NCBI GenBank assembly: GCA_032433595.1
Contig: JASWJB010000184.1
Span: 1-64,000 of the forward strand
Length of the DNA stretch: 64,000 nt
Direction of reading: 5' to 3'
Origin: Conoideocrella luteorostrata
Taxonomy: Eukaryota > Ascomycota > Sordariomycetes > Hypocreales > Clavicipitaceae
Position numbers and translations under genes: made by a program. Positions 10,176 through 21,976 of this stretch are shown piece by piece. How positions within the stretch are numbered: position 1 is the stretch's first letter; each line of letters begins with the position of its first letter. The notes under the pieces are model-generated. The model did not search any database and was not told where the DNA came from. It was given only the letters and a program-made list of their open reading frames with translations.

Positions 10176-12047
10176 GTTCAAGTCTCGACTGCTTCGGTAG
10201 AGGTGGGTTATTGCTCTGGTGTAATGTGCAGGGCTTTTGCACGCTAGAACAGGCATACACGGTGGACGTATTTATATGTGCTGATGCGCTCATCAGTCTT
10301 GGTCCAATTTACTTCGCCTGAACCTTGGTCTTGCTGTTGGTCAGTAGCCGCTGCCTTTGGTTGGTAATCCGGAGGCGTTTGTAGAGATCGCCCGACCAAG
10401 CACAATTCGTGCGGGCTTTCGGCCAAGTCGACAGCATATTACTTTGGACGGCGAGAACAAGCTCTCGATGCGGCATAGTTGCACGTAAGTCGTCCATTAA
10501 TGATTACGACAGGTAAGCTATTGCATATTTTGTCAGCAGCTCTTACCTCTCGTGTTTCGGCAAGCCCTTGGGGTCGCTTCATCTGCAAGATTTGCTATGG
10601 TATTCGGCCCGCGGCAGCCCGCTGCAGTGGGAGTCAACACCCCGAAACGCCACTTGGTGTTTTGTCTTCACAATACAAGTTCAAGGCTGGAGTGATTATA
10701 TGCTACTGCGCTCACAAGGTATTACCGAACATGGAGTGAGCCCCTTCTATGGCGCCAGTGATGGTTCAATTGCGCCCCGGGCGATCCGTCCCGCCTGGGC
10801 ATCCCGCCCCAATGTCCTTCCGTTCTTCTTGCGCGGAGTAGAGTGGCTCCTGCAGCGGGCTTGTTCTTGCAGCAGACCTGCCAAGGTCGCAATAGGTGCG
10901 AAAATTACGGCCTTTACGGTGCTTTGCGGTACTTTGCGGTCCCCACCACTCTCCGAGATAACGACGGTCCTCCACAAGCACAGACTGCGAAAAAGACAAG
11001 ATCAAATGGAACGTCACACTTGGTCAGACCGCAGCTGCCGGAAACAATTGCTCAAACAGAGCGTCTGAGGTACTTTCCGAACCTCATAGAAAGTCGGTCT
11101 CGGCAAAATTTGTATGGATGCTTTCGCTGCCAATCTTGACGCTGACTGTCTTTCGTGGCTGTGGCAAGGACAAAGATGCATCTAGTGTCTTCCGATGGTA
11201 ATTGCGCAGTATTTCACATTTTTAGGAGCCAGGACGCACAGTATATTTTAAAGTCTGGAATGACGTACAGCAACTCTCGGCCGCCCCCATCGTCGACCGT
11301 CGACCACCGTAGCCATCTTCCAGTGTTGCGTTAACGGTCAACTCAACTATCTACTATCTCTGGACGTCAAGACGTCATGCAATCTCATGCCCTTCTCTCC
11401 TCTACCTCTATATCCCGGTAAGGAAGATTTACACTGAGCACGGAGGAGACATTGCCTCCGCTGGCATACTGGGAGCAGTTATCTTAAACACATTGATGAT
11501 GTACGCATGCTGATGGTAACCAAGACGTGCGACCAACCCAGCTTTGAGCACGTCAAATAGTTGTTTGTTCTTTAGTAAATGTGTTTGGCGTGAGTTTCTT
11601 TCTTCTTGAATCCTTAACTCCATCACCAAACCTTGCATACTCTTCACATAGCACTGCTCGTCTCTGTACTTCTTGTTGAATCGTACTATTCAATTGGTAA
11701 TAAGCATAGATATTAGCGCGTAATTTCCCCATTAAATCTACTTGTGTGTGAAAACGAGCGATACTCTCTGCCAGTTCAGTAGGATATCGGATGATGTAAG
11801 CAACTAGAATGCTTTTCCGGAATTTTTGCCGGGCTATTCGTTCCACGGTTTGAACAGCCAACAGCAGATGATGTTTGTTTAAGGTTTCGTCTCAAGGATT
11901 CCACGGACTCGGCGTGTAATTTTGGAGTGCTGGATGCTCTGATCACCTACACCAGAAAGTCGTGGCGGGGCGAGCATAAATGCCTAGGAATTAGGCTTGC
12001 ATCATCCCGACCGATTATACCTCAGTGATATCAACCCCTCTTGAGTA
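10176..12047. other. 1.9-kb stretch without a recognised gene
   Basis: A minus-strand open frame at 11553-11861 (102 codons, starting MAVQTVERIARQKF) has a plausible composition but no family I recognise, and no spliced extension was found. It lies downstream of the NLR-like gene on the same strand and might be a relic. The rest includes the reductase promoter. Confidence 0.35.
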
Positions 12048-15000
12048 CTAACAACCAGTAGCTCCTTTTTCCAGGAGTATTTGCGCTATATCTGCATGTC
12101 CTCTATCCGAAGCAGCCTGAAGAGCATTGCCAAAGGGTCCACCTTGAGCATTGACATCCGCTCCATTGTCTATTAGCATCTGTACAATCTCGATATGTCC
12201 TCTACCCGAAGCAGCCTGAAGAGCGTTACCAAAGCGTCGACTTTGAGAATTGACATCCGCCCCATTGTCTAACAGTATCTGTACAGTCTCGACATGTCCT
12301 GTAATGGAAGCAGCCTGAAGAGCGTTGCCGAAGTATCCACCTTGAGCATTAACATCCGCTCCATTGTCTAACAGCATATGTACAGTCTCGACATGTCCTC
12401 TATTTGAAGCACGCTGAAGAGCGTTGCCGTGGGCTTTACTTTGAGCATTGACATCCGCTCCATTGTCTAACAGTATCTGTACAGTCTTGACATGTCCTCT
12501 ATCCGAAGCAGCCTGAAGAGCGTTGCCAAAGGGTCCATCTTTAGCATTGACATCCGCTCCATTTTCTAACAGCATCCGGACAATCTCTACATATCCTCTG
12601 TAACAAGCAGCCTGAAAAGAGCTTTTATCTCGCGCGTGAACGTCCGCTCCGTTGTCTAACAGCATCTGTACAATCTCGACATGACCTCTTCTGGATGCCC
12701 AACCTAGTGCATTCGTCCCCGTTTCGTCTGGTTGATTAACCATGTCCCTATTTCTAAGGATCAATCTTTGAAGCACATTTTTATGCCCATTAAAAGCAGC
12801 AAGACAGATAGCATTTACTTTATGCTGAAACCTGTATTGCATCACCGCCGTCCAGAATATGTGATACCACGTCGCAAACCGTGCACTAGTGACATCGTAA
12901 AGTTGATCAATCCGCGTTTCCATTCTTGACTCTGCAAGTGAAGGCATCGCTCGCACATGGTCCGGCCAATACTCCGCGGAATACCGTAGGAAACTTGGGT
13001 CATCCCTGTCACTCCAGTACGACATGGAATGTGTATCATCCAGTAGTAAATAGTTGATACATATCTCCGACAATAATGTCTCAGTCTCGCTCTGTTGCAA
13101 AAACCATTCTTGCTCATGTGTAAGTAGAAACTCCCTCGCAGTCTGATGGATTAGGTAGACCCTTGAGTTATTGATGAAAACGAACAGTCCACATAACCGA
13201 CGGATCTTTGTATCCAACCCTTTCGGATTAAGACTACATTTAGCTGCTGCTCGAGAACCGGGGGACTTGGCTAACCCCAAGGCCATCGCCATCTCCTCGA
13301 TCGTTAAAGGTCGTCGCGCGCCGACAATGATGCGGAGGATCGTTCTCACATCCGACGCTTTATTGGATGGCACTCTGTCTAAAATTTTCGCATATGCGTC
13401 GCTGACTGAGCTAGGAATTAGCCGAATTGATTCCTGTTCAGGCTGAAGACTGTTCCCAAACACGGTATAAATATCATTTATAGCCAAATGTAGCCACAAG
13501 TAAGTGCGATGTTTCATTTGTAGAAGTTGTTGCTCTAGCCGTTCCTGTGTTTCAGGTGCTAGTTGTAGGCTTTCCCCGAGCTTATTTACTTGGGCCTTAA
13601 TGACTAGGTTAATTTCTTCATGGATCTGGTTATTTTCTTCCTCCCCGCGCACATGGATATAAGGAAATAGTTGAGCAGCCCGGAGGAAGCCCTCCTGGAT
13701 TTCGTCATATGGACGACTAGTAACAAGGAATTTTAGCCAGTTTTTCCGGGTTAATAAATAGCTTTGGGTATAAAAGTGCTCTAACTTATTTAGTAAATGA
13801 GCGCGATCGCTTAATCGACATTCATCCAAGGCATCAAAAATACAAATTGTGTTAGAGAACGCGACGTCGGACATTGCGGCCTTGAGAACACGCCAAAGTT
13901 CATCTGCTTCTTGCTGTATTTTCATCCCGTTTTTTTGCCAGCACGGCAAGGCGTGCCGTAGGAGATGCGGTTGTTGGTCAAACAGTTGATGAAGAATAGC
14001 ACATAAGGCTGTTGTAAAACTATTTTGGTCGTCATTATCCTTGAAGAAAAAGTAGCAAATTGTCGCCGATGTAGACGCCTTTAGATCTATGTCGATGAGG
14101 GATTTTGCAAGAACAGATTTGCCACATCCTGGATCAGCCGATACCCATAGAAGATCGTTATGGTCACTCTCCTGCCAAGCAAGGTAGTGGGAGTTCTCAA
14201 GTATCCATCGACACGTTCCCTGGACGCGGTCTGGATTGATGTTTTTATGTTGCTCATATGTGGATGTCTTGAATGCTTGGTGGCACTCCTGCTGCTCTTT
14301 CGTTAATACTAATGCGATCTGCTCGCGATGATGATCTTCTCTTTGGTGAAGCGATCTTTCAATGGTCTGGTTGAGCTCCTTAAGGTCACCTGTGGGTAGA
14401 ATATAAATATTTACTCATGGACAACTATTGGGAAATGTAGACTATTGCTGGCTAACTAACCTGAGAGAACTTCACTTATCTTCTTTTCAGCCTCTACTCT
14501 ATTTGGGGCAATTCGACAGAGAAGATCTTTCGCATAAGCCGACGCCGTCATTGCTGCATAGCCCTGCCACTCTTTGTTCTTATGCGAGTCCGAGTAGTCA
14601 CAGATTCCACGAATTACAAGACAAGGAAAGTGGTTTACTAAGCCAGCCGACTCCATTTCGAAGCACAACACGTCTTTCTCCGCTGCAAGAGCATCCCGTA
14701 TCGTTGCATCCATCATCAATTGGTTTGCCGACGCAACAAGGCCATAATGAACTGCTGGATCATCGTCGTCCTCCGTACGACTTGGCCTCGATTGCAATTG
14801 TGACGGGTCGTCAGGGCAGGAATCGGCACACACCGCATCGTTATCTTGAGGATGAAGAACATTAGGCAGATACAGTCTATCGGTGTTGGCATCCGGGCGC
14901 CTGTATTTCTTTCGTAGCCTTGGCTTTCTCTCGATTGCTTTGTCAATAGCCTGCGCCAGTTCGTGACCATCACTCTCGTACTGTGCCATCAAGCCATTGA

Positions 15001-15448
15001 CCGCCGCTCGTAAAATCGCGGGCGGTTGATTTAAGAAACCTTTCTGCTGAAACTTTTTGCCTTGTATGGACTCTCCAAAGTCGTACTGAAGCACGCCCCC
15101 TTTCCCGCCGCCAGACGCGCTGACGACTACATCGCCGAGGCGAATGTCATGCTTGGGGCTTGGCGCACCGCCAGCTATGCCAACCATCAGACCGATGCGT
15201 ACGTTTGGAAAGCTGTGCAACATGTCTCTCCCCACACTTGTTGCAGACGTGAGGCCGTACTCCCCGTGAGGGAGGACAGCAATTACAACGTTGTGCTTCC
15301 CAATCCTCCCGAGCGCGTAGTCATTATTATCGTGGGTCGCAACATGGTCGGGCGCTTCGTGCTTTTCGTCGAGGAAGGTTTGGGCAGCGACGTACTCGGT
15401 GGCGATGGCACAAATCCAGCCAACTGTGTAGTCGTGGGGATCCGGCAT
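12048..15448 (-). CDS. NLR-like receptor: nucleoside phosphorylase - NACHT - ankyrin repeats
   Basis: Two exons, 15448-14461 and 14389-12048, with a 71-nt intron, encode 1109 residues. Residues 1-300 are a nucleoside-phosphorylase-like domain ([54 protein letters not shown]). The linker leads to a GTCRWIL block and a NACHT NTPase with P-loop DPGCGKS at about 415-421 and Walker [11 protein letters not shown] at 511-520. From about 845 there are eight ankyrin repeats; repeats 4-8 are near-identical ([11 protein letters not shown]...[13 protein letters not shown]). This is the standard layout of fungal STAND/NLR proteins implicated in non-self recognition and heterokaryon incompatibility. The sharp internal repeat conservation is typical of fast-evolving recognition domains. 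The frame is intact and all NTPase motifs are present, so it should be functional. Confidence 0.9.
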
Positions 15449-16737
15449 GCTGATAAAGGATCGGATGTGGGGACACTTGTGACGACGACAACAATCTGAG
15501 TCTGATGCTAGGTATGTAACAATTCACTCAGCTGCTATCTCAGATTCTGCTTCATTCACAAGGGACGGCACGTTGGGCATGGTTTTTGTTGGGATTTTCT
15601 CTCCTCCGTAAGCACACTCAAGGCAATGGAGGCAGCCAATCGTTGGGTTTTGGATTAAGCGCCCACGTACGGAGTGACAATAAGGCAGCCAATGACAGCC
15701 AGAACGTCCCCAGTTGAGGGGAGGAGTCCACCACCGTGGCTGTACGGTTGTCTGCCTAGGGATAATGGAATCTGCCTTGCCATCAGTTGGATCGCTCCCA
15801 TATGGTGTCATGAGGGGTATAGGTTAATGGAAAGCATTAAGAGTTCTAAACACCAGCAGTGGATGCAGCTCCTCCCCTGTCCCTGGCTACAATTTCTGGT
15901 AGGTACACCGTCGCAGCTGTGTTATGTTTTGTGATACGGTATTTTGAATCGACGAACGTACTGGCTCTGGCAGTTGGCCCCGTATCTGAGCTGCCCAGCT
16001 GAAGAGGCAGCCAGGGGCCGGGACGGCTTTTCCAGCTGCACGACGATCTGCTTCTTGGTTGATAGCCCACTGCAATTTGAACAATCAGGCCGTTCAGACA
16101 CAGGCAGCCACGACTGAAATTTTGACTCCCCTAGCTCGGACTGGATCCCACAATTTGTCAGAAAAATTAACCGCTTGACCACTGGAGCAAAAGTGTAGGC
16201 CCTACTGAACTTTTTCCACTGGCTGTAACAGGTCTTATACCCCGCGCAACAAAATTACCCAAACGCCCGCAGCGTAGCTGAGAGGTCAGCATGCACATGA
16301 AGCCAACCTACCACCTATACTCCGTACAAAGGTGCTAATACTAGCTAAATATATAAATAATACTGTTGGGACCCAAATATTTGTCCGCCCTCACTTAATT
16401 ACGGGCCGGGACTAGTTGTGCACTAACAAATCATGGGTAGTAACCACCATCTATTGCTACAGGGCGCCCGCGTAATGGCGTTAGGCAAGTAAAGGTTAGG
16501 TCATGATTAGGAGGCCCAAAAATATCTGGTCAGACATATGTGTCGTAAGCAAGGCTCGCTAGCCGATTGTTGTAGTGGGATACATCTGTGCTTTGCATAT
16601 ATATCAGACAGCGTTGCAATTTGTGTAGATAGCTCAGTGTTTTCTCGCCGTGCAGGCAATACAGCTTGAATTAATCTATAGTGCCGTTTACGATTGGTCT
16701 GCTAAATGATGCTGGCTCGTAGATTCCAAGAATGATT
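15449..16737. other. 1.3-kb stretch without a recognised gene
   Basis: Contains the promoter of the NLR-like gene and TACGGAGT/TACTCCGTA motifs near 15668 and 16319. Open frames are short and lack domains. Confidence 0.4.
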
Positions 16738-17518
16738 TCACCCCTTACTCTGTTTTCCCTGTTCTTCTGTGTCTTCATTCGAGCTCTCTAGTTTATTTTC
16801 TCCTTTGCCTGAAGGATTCCCCTTCTTTGTGTGAGCATGAATTGATTAGTTTTGTCAAGGAAGCGAATATGAACCTACTTACGTTTGTAGAGTTGCCATC
16901 TTTTTCACCTAAAAGTAGCTTAGCTATTTCTTGTTGCTGTAACTGGGTGTTTGGCTTTCCGGTTTCCGTCTTATTGGCAGGGGCAACAGTCACTTCAGCT
17001 GGCAGTTCCGGCGAAGCTCTTTTGCTATGCAAGCCCTCTGATGATGGACGCTGCAAGTCCGAGTCAGGCGCTGGCGACTTGCCAGTTTTGCTTCCCTCCT
17101 GATGTGTGCATTCAATCTATCAGTGAAAGTTGCTTTATGGACATCAGTAGGGTCTCGCTCAGTATTTGTTTACCGTTGCTTTTTTCTTAACGCAAATCTT
17201 AATCTTCTCCCAGGCTTCTTTACGAGTCTCCCTTCCTAAAAGAGAGCGTCCGTGGGAAGTTGATCGACATGTAGGACCATCGTCGCCATGTTTGGATGTT
17301 GACGTCTGCCCCTCCGACGGAACGTCTTCGTTTGACCGAACTTCGTCCGTATGTGATTTGCTGCATTCTTTGAAATGATTTTGACATGTTTTCAATTCCA
17401 AATGAACATTATTGCATAGCTCCTGTGCTTCTTTCGCCGTGTTTACTTCTCTATCTTGAGCAAAGACGACCATGGCCAGGCCACTGGTAATAAATAGAAT
17501 TGTGTTTGTCGCCTTCAT
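16738..17518 (-). CDS. Small secreted hydrophilic protein, unknown function
   Basis: Three exons, 17518-17174, 17098-16883 and 16824-16738, with phase-0 introns of 75 and 58 nt, encode 215 residues. MKATNTILFITSGLAMVVFAQ is a signal peptide. The N-terminal third holds cysteines (ELCNNVHLELKTCQNHFKECSKS and, later, KIKICVKKK). From about residue 115 the chain is low-complexity and charged (Lys, Glu, Ser, Gln), probably disordered. No known domain was recognised. A cysteine-bearing secreted protein with a disordered tail could be an effector-like or cell-wall protein, but this is inference. The third exon is supported by a good GTAAGT donor and ACAAAG acceptor; without it the protein ends about 30 residues later in another frame. 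Confidence 0.65.
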
Positions 17519-18322
17519 CTCGATAGCGTATTGGAAAATTTTCTAGTCCGCGAATAAAAGAATTGATAGAACTCGGTGACTGATGTGAAGTGCTCACGAG
17601 AAATAAACTGCTTGTCCGTAGGGGTCTTGTTATAGATGTAGCAATACATCAAAATCCAGCAAAGCAAAGGGCATCAAACAGCCAGTATTAAAATTGTATG
17701 GTTTCAAAATGAACCTTAGCTGTTTATGTTCTGCGAGTGCCGACGAGACTGTTTGAAATGCATGAGCTGCTGCTGCCATTCGCTTCTCAACTCGTATGTA
17801 GAGTTTTACATTCAAAGTATCTGCAGCTGTACGGAGCAGATCAATAGATTCCATGGTGCCACAAAATGTGGGGATTCATGCGTTGATGTACGAGAAGATC
17901 TACCGTTTACAGTATGCATATCATGCAACTGTTTGTGGCCATGCGGCTATCATGTTCATGCTCATGCTGTCCTTGCTAGGGTCGGATGTGGAGGTGTTTG
18001 GGATGTGCGGTAGTTACAGCTTGGCTTATCGCCGAATATTACCGTACTGAAACATATTGCGCCACATTGGGGGCCTCAAAGTCCACATATCCTTTCGAGG
18101 CTTCCAACAAAGATGGGCCAACTAAATATACCAAAAGGCCGGCGCATATCTAACCGATCAGTCACAACCCGATTGTTGATAATGCGGAGGTGGGGGCGAC
18201 GCGGCCCGGCGACGCAGTTTTACTGGACAAGTCCGCTGTAAGCATAGCTGATGCTACACATGGGACGGTTACAGTTTCGTACCCCTGTTTATTTTCTCTT
18301 TGATTCATAGTACCTCGGAAGT

Positions 18323-18391
18323 AATTCCGAGCCACCCACTATTCGCGATTTGGTTGTTTATGGCTCGGGATTACTGGGAGGCCGCTGTAGT
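18323..18391 (-). repeat. Pogo-like terminal sequence, copy B
   Basis: Read on the minus strand it starts TACAGCGGCCTCCC, then AGTAATCCCGAGCCA, AAACAACCAAATCGCG and GGCTCGG. CCGAGCC and GGCTCGG form a 7-bp inverted pair within the block. It matches copy A over about 45 bases. It points leftwards, but no partner end or transposase frame was found. Confidence 0.5.
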
Positions 18392-18779
18392 TCTGGGATC
18401 GGGGCCCATGTACCCCAGAATGCCCCAACGTAGCGGGGGAAGACTCGCCCCGCGGAGTTCCTAGGTGCAACGGCTGAAAGGGAAAAAAAGTTAATTACTT
18501 AACTTAGTTAGTCATAGCAATTGGTGAAGAAAAAAAGCCGGAAGGAACTACGTGCCGCAAGAGTAGCCACTCTGCCGGCGAGATCTGGCTAGCCGAAAAA
18601 GATCAATCAATGTCCTATCCTACTACCACATCTAATCCTATCGCTAGCTCGCAACCTTGGAGCAAGACAGCTTCAAACTGCATAGAACAAGATTTGCACA
18701 ACACAACAGAAGAGTTAGGCATATTTATACTTAGTGTAAACTTTATATATGACGCTCTTGGATTCTGACTCCACACACT

Positions 18780-18960
18780 AACCCATGCAAGATTAAGATA
18801 CCGGACTAAAGGAAAGCTCGCGAGCCTTCCTATTTCAAATAAGGACTACCGGATCAAGGGAGATAATAACCTTAAGGGTTAATAATTATCTTACGGTATT
18901 GCCGGAAACTTTATTTCCTTATTTCCTTAAGTCCCTTGATACAAAAATGAACCATCCTCT
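18780..18960. repeat. Hairpin-rich segment
   Basis: Centre AACCTTAAGGGTT is palindromic, flanked by AGATAAT and ATTATCT. Outer arms ATCAAGGGA and TCCCTTGAT are also inverted, as are looser TTTCC/GGAAA blocks. Could be the core of a small inverted-repeat element. No coding content. Confidence 0.35.
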
Positions 18961-19090
18961 CACTATCAGCGAGAAATCGAGTCAATATGTGCGCACGATC
19001 AAGCTAAACTCCAAAATTACCTTCAACACCGTCGTCTAGGCCGTGTAAAAGTGCATCGATATCATTTACAAACATTGTTCTTAGTACAAC

Positions 19091-19894
19091 ATGCTTTTCT
19101 TGACGATTATAATCAGCCTCTTGACACTTGCAGCACATCCATGCCAAGGAGATGAGCAGCCTTTCAAACAGAGCCAGGTCGATCGAATCGTCAAAAGTCT
19201 AGAGACACAACTTTTAAATATCAACAGCAAGAGCCTCCCATATTATGATTCGAGTAGCAGGAGAGAAGCAACTTGCATCCAGAACATGTATAAATGTCCA
19301 ACCACAAGGTTTTGGAGTCGTCACTTTTTGACAATTGCCCGCAAAGCTACTATCAAGCAGATCAGACACGCGGACGCAACTTTCGCCAATGATGGATCTG
19401 AGAAGGCCGACCTCAAGTCATCAAAGTCTACGGCGCGGCTGTCTTCGACAACCAAAGGGTGGCAAATCGCAGCTAAAATTGGTACTGGCTCCCCTTCGTC
19501 GGTTGCTGGCGATGTGTCGGGACAGTTCAAGTACGAATGGACGGAAAGCAACACTAAAACGGAGACTGTGGAGTATACCGGCAGATGCCCGGCCGGCAAG
19601 ACGTGCACCATTGAGACGATTACGTTCCAAGCTACCATTGAGGGATATTGTATGGAAGCTCCGCTTCTATATTGTGGTTGGGATATAGATCTCACAGCGC
19701 AAAACGTTTGCGTTGCGCAGGGGGAGGTGAACAGCCTACAAGACACATGTGGTCAATACAAAAGCTACATAGAAAAGGCAAGGAAAGAAATTTGTCCATC
19801 ATCGAGTGCTAGGAAGCGATGTCAAGTTGATGTGCCGGTTTTGGACGCTAGCAACGAGGTTTTTCGCGTAGTGGCCATGACCGAAAAGGATTAA
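19091..19894 (+). CDS. Secreted protein, possible beta-strand pore-former-like fold (uncertain)
   Basis: A single exon of 267 residues. MLFLTIIISLLTLAAHPCQG is a signal peptide. The central part (about residues 100-185) is rich in Ser/Thr and alternates polar and hydrophobic residues: KSSKSTARLSSTTKGWQIAAKIG, then SGQFKYEWTESNTKTETVEYTG, then ETITFQATIEGYC. Such long amphipathic Ser/Thr-rich strands resemble the aerolysin/ETX-MTX2 group, but this is only a visual resemblance and no diagnostic motif was found. About nine cysteines, several near the C terminus (YCGWD, NVCVA, DTCGQY, EICPS, KRCQ), suggest disulphides. It stands alone with no related neighbour. Confidence 0.7.
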   Translation: MLFLTIIISLLTLAAHPCQGDEQPFKQSQVDRIVKSLETQLLNINSKSLPYYDSSSRREATCIQNMYKCPTTRFWSRHFLTIARKATIKQIRHADATFANDGSEKADLKSSKSTARLSSTTKGWQIAAKIGTGSPSSVAGDVSGQFKYEWTESNTKTETVEYTGRCPAGKTCTIETITFQATIEGYCMEAPLLYCGWDIDLTAQNVCVAQGEVNSLQDTCGQYKSYIEKARKEICPSSSARKRCQVDVPVLDASNEVFRVVAMTEKD

Positions 19895-20893
19895 ATATTG
19901 TTCAGTGTATTTTATTTGTTTTATGCCTCAGGGTTAAATTTTATTTCGTTTTATTCTGGATTCTTACAATGCCGCGCCTCACGTCATTATTCTCAACTGT
20001 GGATTAAGCGGAGGAAGTTGATTTGCTATATTTTGAGCATTTTGTTATGTATCCTACTCTTTTTACGATATTCTGCGAAGCGCTACTGATGTGCGGAGCC
20101 GCCCCAGAGTAGGGTTTTTTTTACAAGTATTCCTCAGTAACGACATCGAATGGAGGTTAGAGTTCTGCTAGCTATAATGGGGCCTAAGTGTGTGTGCATG
20201 CTTGTAAGTTGTTTACTCATTTCGGAACCACTCCTCACCTGTCAGTCACTTGGCTAGACGAGGTGAGATGGGCTCAAAGCTTAGTCCGGCCGATTCCCGC
20301 CCGCTGGTGGAATAAGCTAAACAGCATCCGATATTCTGCCGCATTACGAGTGAATGCCTGTAGGTAATGTGGTAGTGTGCGAGGATTGGTTCCAAATACC
20401 TACACTTGGAACCACGAGAGACTGCCGAAACACCTTCTTACAGATTCATGCAGAGCTGTCTCGTTCTGAGCTTTCCTCGACTTCTAGATTCTCGGGCGAG
20501 TTGATACCGAGACCGCTATGAGGCGGCTAGGGTGAGGTAAGTAGAACTTATTTTACTTTGCTGAAAATTAACCATAATATATAGCGTAATTCCCTTATCC
20601 TAGCCGTGCCTTTTAGCCCCACCCCTGCGCACCTTCCGGGACGGGAACTAAAGTGGAGTGCTCACTATGCTCCTTACGGACGATGCTGGGGAACGTATGG
20701 TAACCGCGACTTCATCAACTGGTGTGCTTGTGAGTTCTGAAATCATGCATACAATGGTGTGTGCCTGTTACGGATAACCCAACGTCTTGAATCGCCGTCC
20801 ATCAGGCGTCAACGCTACGCTCCACAATACAATCCCAGATGTGGTAATATCCGCAGCCTTTGCAATGTCTGCCTTGTTCGATTGACACTTGTG
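19895..20893. other. Intergenic region
   Basis: No gene was recognised. Low-scoring open frames only. Confidence 0.4.
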
Positions 20894-21094
20894 TTAAGTG
20901 CCGCCTCTCACAATATCGCCTGTGTCCTGATAGCGTGACAGCATCAGGCTAATTCTGACAGGTATGGTATGCTTGATTCTGACCTTGTAGTTGTTGGGCT
21001 TTGAGATCAGGGCGGCAAAGGACGAAGACGTGTGGATGAAGCACTTCACTTTTGGCGTGTAAGAGATTGCTTGCAGCGCAATAACAGTCCCCAA
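20894..21094 (-). pseudogene. Fragment of an NAD(P)-dependent reductase/epimerase
   Basis: The minus-strand frame begins GTVIALQAISYTPKVKCFIHTSSS and continues FAALISKPN. This matches the central block of cinnamoyl-CoA-reductase/Gre2-like enzymes, where GT..AL.AA...PSVKRFV.TSS. precedes the active site. No Rossmann start upstream and no YxxxK region downstream could be found in any frame. It is read as a short relic of an enzyme in the same broad family as the gene at 9122-10175. Confidence 0.45.
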
Positions 21095-21461
21095 TATAAT
21101 GCTAGACTTGCTAATTCTTGGCGAACTTGCGGATTACGCCAACACCCAAGTCCTAGTTTTTTCGAGGCCTTCAGCTGTCATAGTAATCGGTAATGTTCAG
21201 TGCAGTGGCATCTCCGAGACGGCTTAAGCCAAGCAAAAACTCTTCGTTCTTCTATTTAAAGTAGTGAAGGCATACGAACTCAACACTTGCTCCGATACTG
21301 CTGTCTGCTGGCTGTGGTATGGTTTTTGTTGTCGCCTTGAATAAGCCGCATGACCTTGACAAGCCTCCTAACATAACCCTTCAGGATTCCAACGAAGAAC
21401 AGCCTCCGGCTACAATCTAAGCCCAGTTGCTAAATACCTAACTCGATGCTTACGCATATCT

Positions 21462-21976
21462 CTAGATAGTAAGAATCTTGTAGTCGCCCTCAAATTTTCC
21501 GTCGAACTTGACCGTAATATCCACATGGACCCAGACCTCCTTTCCATTCTTCAGGTAGAAACGGATTGAGCCGGAGGCCAGGAAGAGGTTTATATTGATG
21601 CCAACGCCATTTTTGAGGTTTCCAAAGATATTGCCGACGTTGATTCCGAGAATGCTGACACTGACCCCAAGCTCGAAGGTTTTGGTGTCAACGTATCCAG
21701 TGATCTAGATGAATGTTAGGGAACACCTTCTAGTATTTTCTGACATTTGAGGGGTTTAACATACCTTGACAGGACCGATTGACCATTCAATCGACTTGCG
21801 GCCCGCGATATCGCCAGGAGGCAAGTTTCGTACGATCTCGATCTGCTCTGCCTTCCACGTAGTCTCACCATTCTCAGGCGCAGCGAGACTGATGATGGCG
21901 CCTGAGAGACATATCAATGTGCGTTCAACTCAAGTCAAATTGGAGTCGCGAACATACCGACGGTCTGCTCAGCCAT
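21462..21976 (-). CDS. Small three-exon protein, unknown function
   Basis: Exons 21976-21958, 21901-21765 and 21704-21462, with introns of 56 and 60 nt, give 132 residues. The first exon codes only for MAEQTV and part of a Gly. The body alternates beta-type segments: AEQIEIVRNLPPGDIAGRKSIEWSIG, then TGYVDTKTFELGVSVSILG, then a C-terminal ASGSIRFYLKNGKEVWVHVD and KFDGKFEGDYKI. There is no signal peptide. I recall similar small proteins in Aspergillus and Penicillium but know no function. All splice sites are canonical and frames join exactly, which is strong support although no single long frame marks this gene. Confidence 0.75.

Larger units (their letters stand above)
17519..19090. other. 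1.6-kb stretch with repeat-like sequence
   Basis: Holds pogo-like copy B at 18323-18391 and a hairpin-rich segment at about 18780-18960. A minus-strand open frame at 17630-17854 starts with ATG but has no domain. The segment 18600-18960 might be a transposon end, but I could not define its borders. Confidence 0.4.

Noticed and set aside
11553..11861. Minus-strand open frame of 102 codons
   Set aside because: No family recognised, no splice extension, and its position after the NLR stop suggests relic or chance.
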